Shown piece after piece: positions 11,383 to 13,083 of a stretch of DNA of 13,083 nt. Position 1 is the stretch's first letter. Every line of letters begins with the position of its first letter. The notes beneath the pieces are model-generated. The model made no database searches, was not told the origin of the DNA, and worked only from the letters and a program-made list of their open reading frames with translations. Origin of the DNA: Akkermansiaceae bacterium UBA5688 (GTDB taxonomy: Bacteria > Verrucomicrobiota > Verrucomicrobiia > Verrucomicrobiales > Akkermansiaceae). The stretch covers positions 1 through 13,083 of the forward strand of contig DIHU01000203.1 in assembly GCA_002420315.1 (NCBI GenBank), in the 5' to 3' direction. A program made the translations under genes and the position numbers.

Positions 11383-13083
11383 ATGAGCCATCTTGAGTTG
11401 ACCCGTGATCTCCTGATGGATGTGGGTGGACACGTCGAGATGAAGAAGGCTCGGGCAATTCACCGTCAAGGGGGTGTTAAGTCGGCTGAGTATCAAAACG
11501 GAGTCCTTTCGGGCGAGACACGGGTTGGGGGGAAGATGAAAAAGGTGAGTATGGAGATGATCTCCAAAACTCACATGGAGAATCACTGCACCTGCCTGAT
11601 GGTGCGACGCGATGGGCGCGTTTGTGCGCATATCATGGCGATTGGATTGGAGTTGATTGATCCACAGACGGGAGCTGTCGAACCATTAGATACTCCAATC
11701 GAGGACCGTTGGCCGAAGTTATCAGAGGAAGGTAGACCGCTTTCTCTTCAAGTCATGCTGCCGTTAAAAGTCGAAGCCTCTTGGCAGCGTGGACAACTTA
11801 TGACGGGATTTGGGGCGGTTCTTGATGGTGAGGAAATTTTGTTAAGCGCCCTCCCAGAAGGTCCCTTTTACATCGAAGGACATGATGAGGAACTTTGGCA
11901 GGTTCTCCGTGAGTTGTTCCCGATCGAAGCTCCGGGGATTGTGAATCTTGATCAATCGGAATTTGGACAGCTTCTTCAAGGTTTGATTGGGCATTCTCAG
12001 GTGTTTTTCGGAAAGAAAACGTCGGCTTCAATTGTGGCAAAACCCTTGCGCCGGAAGCTTAGTATGAAAGGCGAACGCATCGTGGCGAAGCCCGGGAATC
12101 TCGGTTTGTGGCAATTATCTGATTCTGAATTTCAACCTGTGGCTCCGGGGCTGCCGACGCGTCTTTATCCAGTTCTCACGAAAGGAATGCCAGTCAGCGC
12201 GGCCGAAGCTCGTTATATGCTGGCGGAGCTTGAACAATGGTTCGAGGTTCCAGATTGTTTGTGGGGGACTCTGCCAGAAGAGGGGACGCCTCAGGTTATA
12301 ATTTTTCTTGAGGGTTCGTTGCGACACCTAGAGGCTCGGTTAGAATTTCGTTATGACGGCGTAAAAAGCTCCTGTGAAAATGGTGAGCCAAAATTTGTCG
12401 GAGATTTTTTCACGAGTTTGTCAAAGGAAACGGCTGTCATCAATTTCTTTTTAGCTTGGGGGTTTGAAGCTCCGGTAAAAGGTGGTCGGATGGCGTTGCG
12501 TGATCGCGAAGAGATTCTAAAATTTCACGCCTTTGCCGAATTGCCTAGACAATGGACGGTGGAAAAAGGTGAACGTTTTCAGGCTGCTGCTAAGCAAGTG
12601 GTTGCAGTCCGTCCCGATTGGGATTGGCAGGATGGTGGTCGCGACTGGTTTTCGGTGGAAACCAAATATCGAGTCGGTGGCGAGGAGCTTCCGGCGGATC
12701 AAGTGCAACGGATGCTTCGCATGGGAAGGGCTGAGCATGTTTTTGGGAAAGGGAAGATTGCGGTCATTGATTCTGAATTCATTGAGGAGGTGAATGAAAC
12801 GCTCACCGACTCCGAAGCGCTCCAAAATTCTCCCGGGATCTTTGAGATTAATGCGCAGCAGGCAGCCTTTCTTAAAACAAGTGCTCGCGATTTTGGGATG
12901 TTGGTTGAGGATGAAATCGAGGTTGATTTGGATTTGCCCAACTTTCTTCGTCCGTATCAAGTGGCTGGTGTTAAATGGTTGTATCGACTGAGTGAGTTTG
13001 AGATGGGTGGAATCTTGGCCGATGATATGGGGCTTGGGAAGACTCTCCAAACGCTGACGTTCATCGCGAAGAAAGGCGGTCCT
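11383..13083 (+). CDS. SNF2-family helicase with N-terminal SWIM zinc finger (3' end outside window)
   Basis: The first 567 residues of a Swi2/Snf2-type ATPase that is cut by the window end. The frame runs open from the ATG at 11383. A SWIM zinc-binding motif CxC-x9-CxH is at C69, C71, C81 and H83. The next 430 or so residues have no motif I can name and correspond to the variable N-terminal region of bacterial SNF2 proteins. The helicase core begins near 525: LRPYQVAGVKWLYRLSEFEM then GGILADDMGLGKTLQT, which is motif Q-like and motif I with the Walker A lysine. The full protein would be expected near 1000 residues. Such proteins translocate on double-stranded DNA and remodel nucleoprotein complexes; in E. 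coli RapA a relative recycles RNA polymerase, but bacterial SWIM-SNF2 proteins are largely uncharacterised. The start is 17 bases after the HAD stop. No defence-system partners are visible. Confidence 0.92.
   Translation, partial: MSHLELTRDLLMDVGGHVEMKKARAIHRQGGVKSAEYQNGVLSGETRVGGKMKKVSMEMISKTHMENHCTCLMVRRDGRVCAHIMAIGLELIDPQTGAVEPLDTPIEDRWPKLSEEGRPLSLQVMLPLKVEASWQRGQLMTGFGAVLDGEEILLSALPEGPFYIEGHDEELWQVLRELFPIEAPGIVNLDQSEFGQLLQGLIGHSQVFFGKKTSASIVAKPLRRKLSMKGERIVAKPGNLGLWQLSDSEFQPVAPGLPTRLYPVLTKGMPVSAAEARYMLAELEQWFEVPDCLWGTLPEEGTPQVIIFLEGSLRHLEARLEFRYDGVKSSCENGEPKFVGDFFTSLSKETAVINFFLAWGFEAPVKGGRMALRDREEILKFHAFAELPRQWTVEKGERFQAAAKQVVAVRPDWDWQDGGRDWFSVETKYRVGGEELPADQVQRMLRMGRAEHVFGKGKIAVIDSEFIEEVNETLTDSEALQNSPGIFEINAQQAAFLKTSARDFGMLVEDEIEVDLDLPNFLRPYQVAGVKWLYRLSEFEMGGILADDMGLGKTLQTLTFIAKKGGP

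Noticed and set aside
12517..13050. A 177-residue open frame on the minus strand
   Set aside because: It lies fully antisense to the SNF2 gene, which shows clear SWIM and helicase motifs; the antisense translation has no recognisable domain.

Overview
The window looks like a stretch of a Verrucomicrobiota chromosome, possibly an Opitutae-type marine lineage. This is inferred from gene content: a DUF5069 protein, a lipoprotein carrying a small beta-rich module that I associate with Verrucomicrobia and relatives, a Tat-exported sugar-isomerase-like TIM barrel, a eukaryote-type UDP-glucose pyrophosphorylase and an interrupted-box Nudix protein. No rRNA, tRNA, CRISPR array, insertion sequence or phage gene is visible. 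Coding is dense, gaps between genes are all below about 130 bases, and genes lie on both strands.

Layout. (1) Positions 2-3026, plus strand: the 3' part of a YejA-like peptide-binding protein gene, then two OppD/OppF-type ATPase genes joined by 4-base ATGA overlaps. This is the end of a peptide ABC importer operon; no permease gene is in the window and they probably lie upstream. (2) 3023-3676, minus: a Nudix-like hydrolase that ends convergently on the second ATPase, the two sharing a CTAG that gives TAG on both strands. (3) 3746-5622: two coiled-coil lipoprotein genes (plus) on either side of a DUF5069 gene (minus); the first lipoprotein gene and the DUF5069 gene overlap tail to tail by 29 bases. 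(4) 5639-9152, minus: a strong hairpin terminator, a Tat-exported hydroxypyruvate-isomerase-like protein, the Mrp/ApbC iron-sulfur carrier ATPase and RpoN (sigma-54), with rpoN and mrp 31 bases apart and probably cotranscribed. (5) 9281-13083, plus: UDP-glucose pyrophosphorylase of the UGP2 type, a HAD sugar-phosphate phosphatase or mutase, and the N-terminal part of a SWIM-SNF2 helicase that runs off the window. A very small lipoprotein-like open frame sits between the first two and ends in an ATGA overlap with the HAD start.

Functionally this is mostly housekeeping and transport: peptide uptake, Fe-S handling, alternative sigma factor, sugar nucleotide and sugar phosphate metabolism, nucleic acid remodelling. 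I do not see a convincing undescribed multi-gene system. The points most worth a second look are the rewired cysteine tails of both peptide-transporter ATPases, the Mrp protein lacking the second cysteine of its CxxC motif, the pair of related-looking coiled-coil lipoproteins around DUF5069, and the tiny lipoprotein-like frame at 10632-10760.
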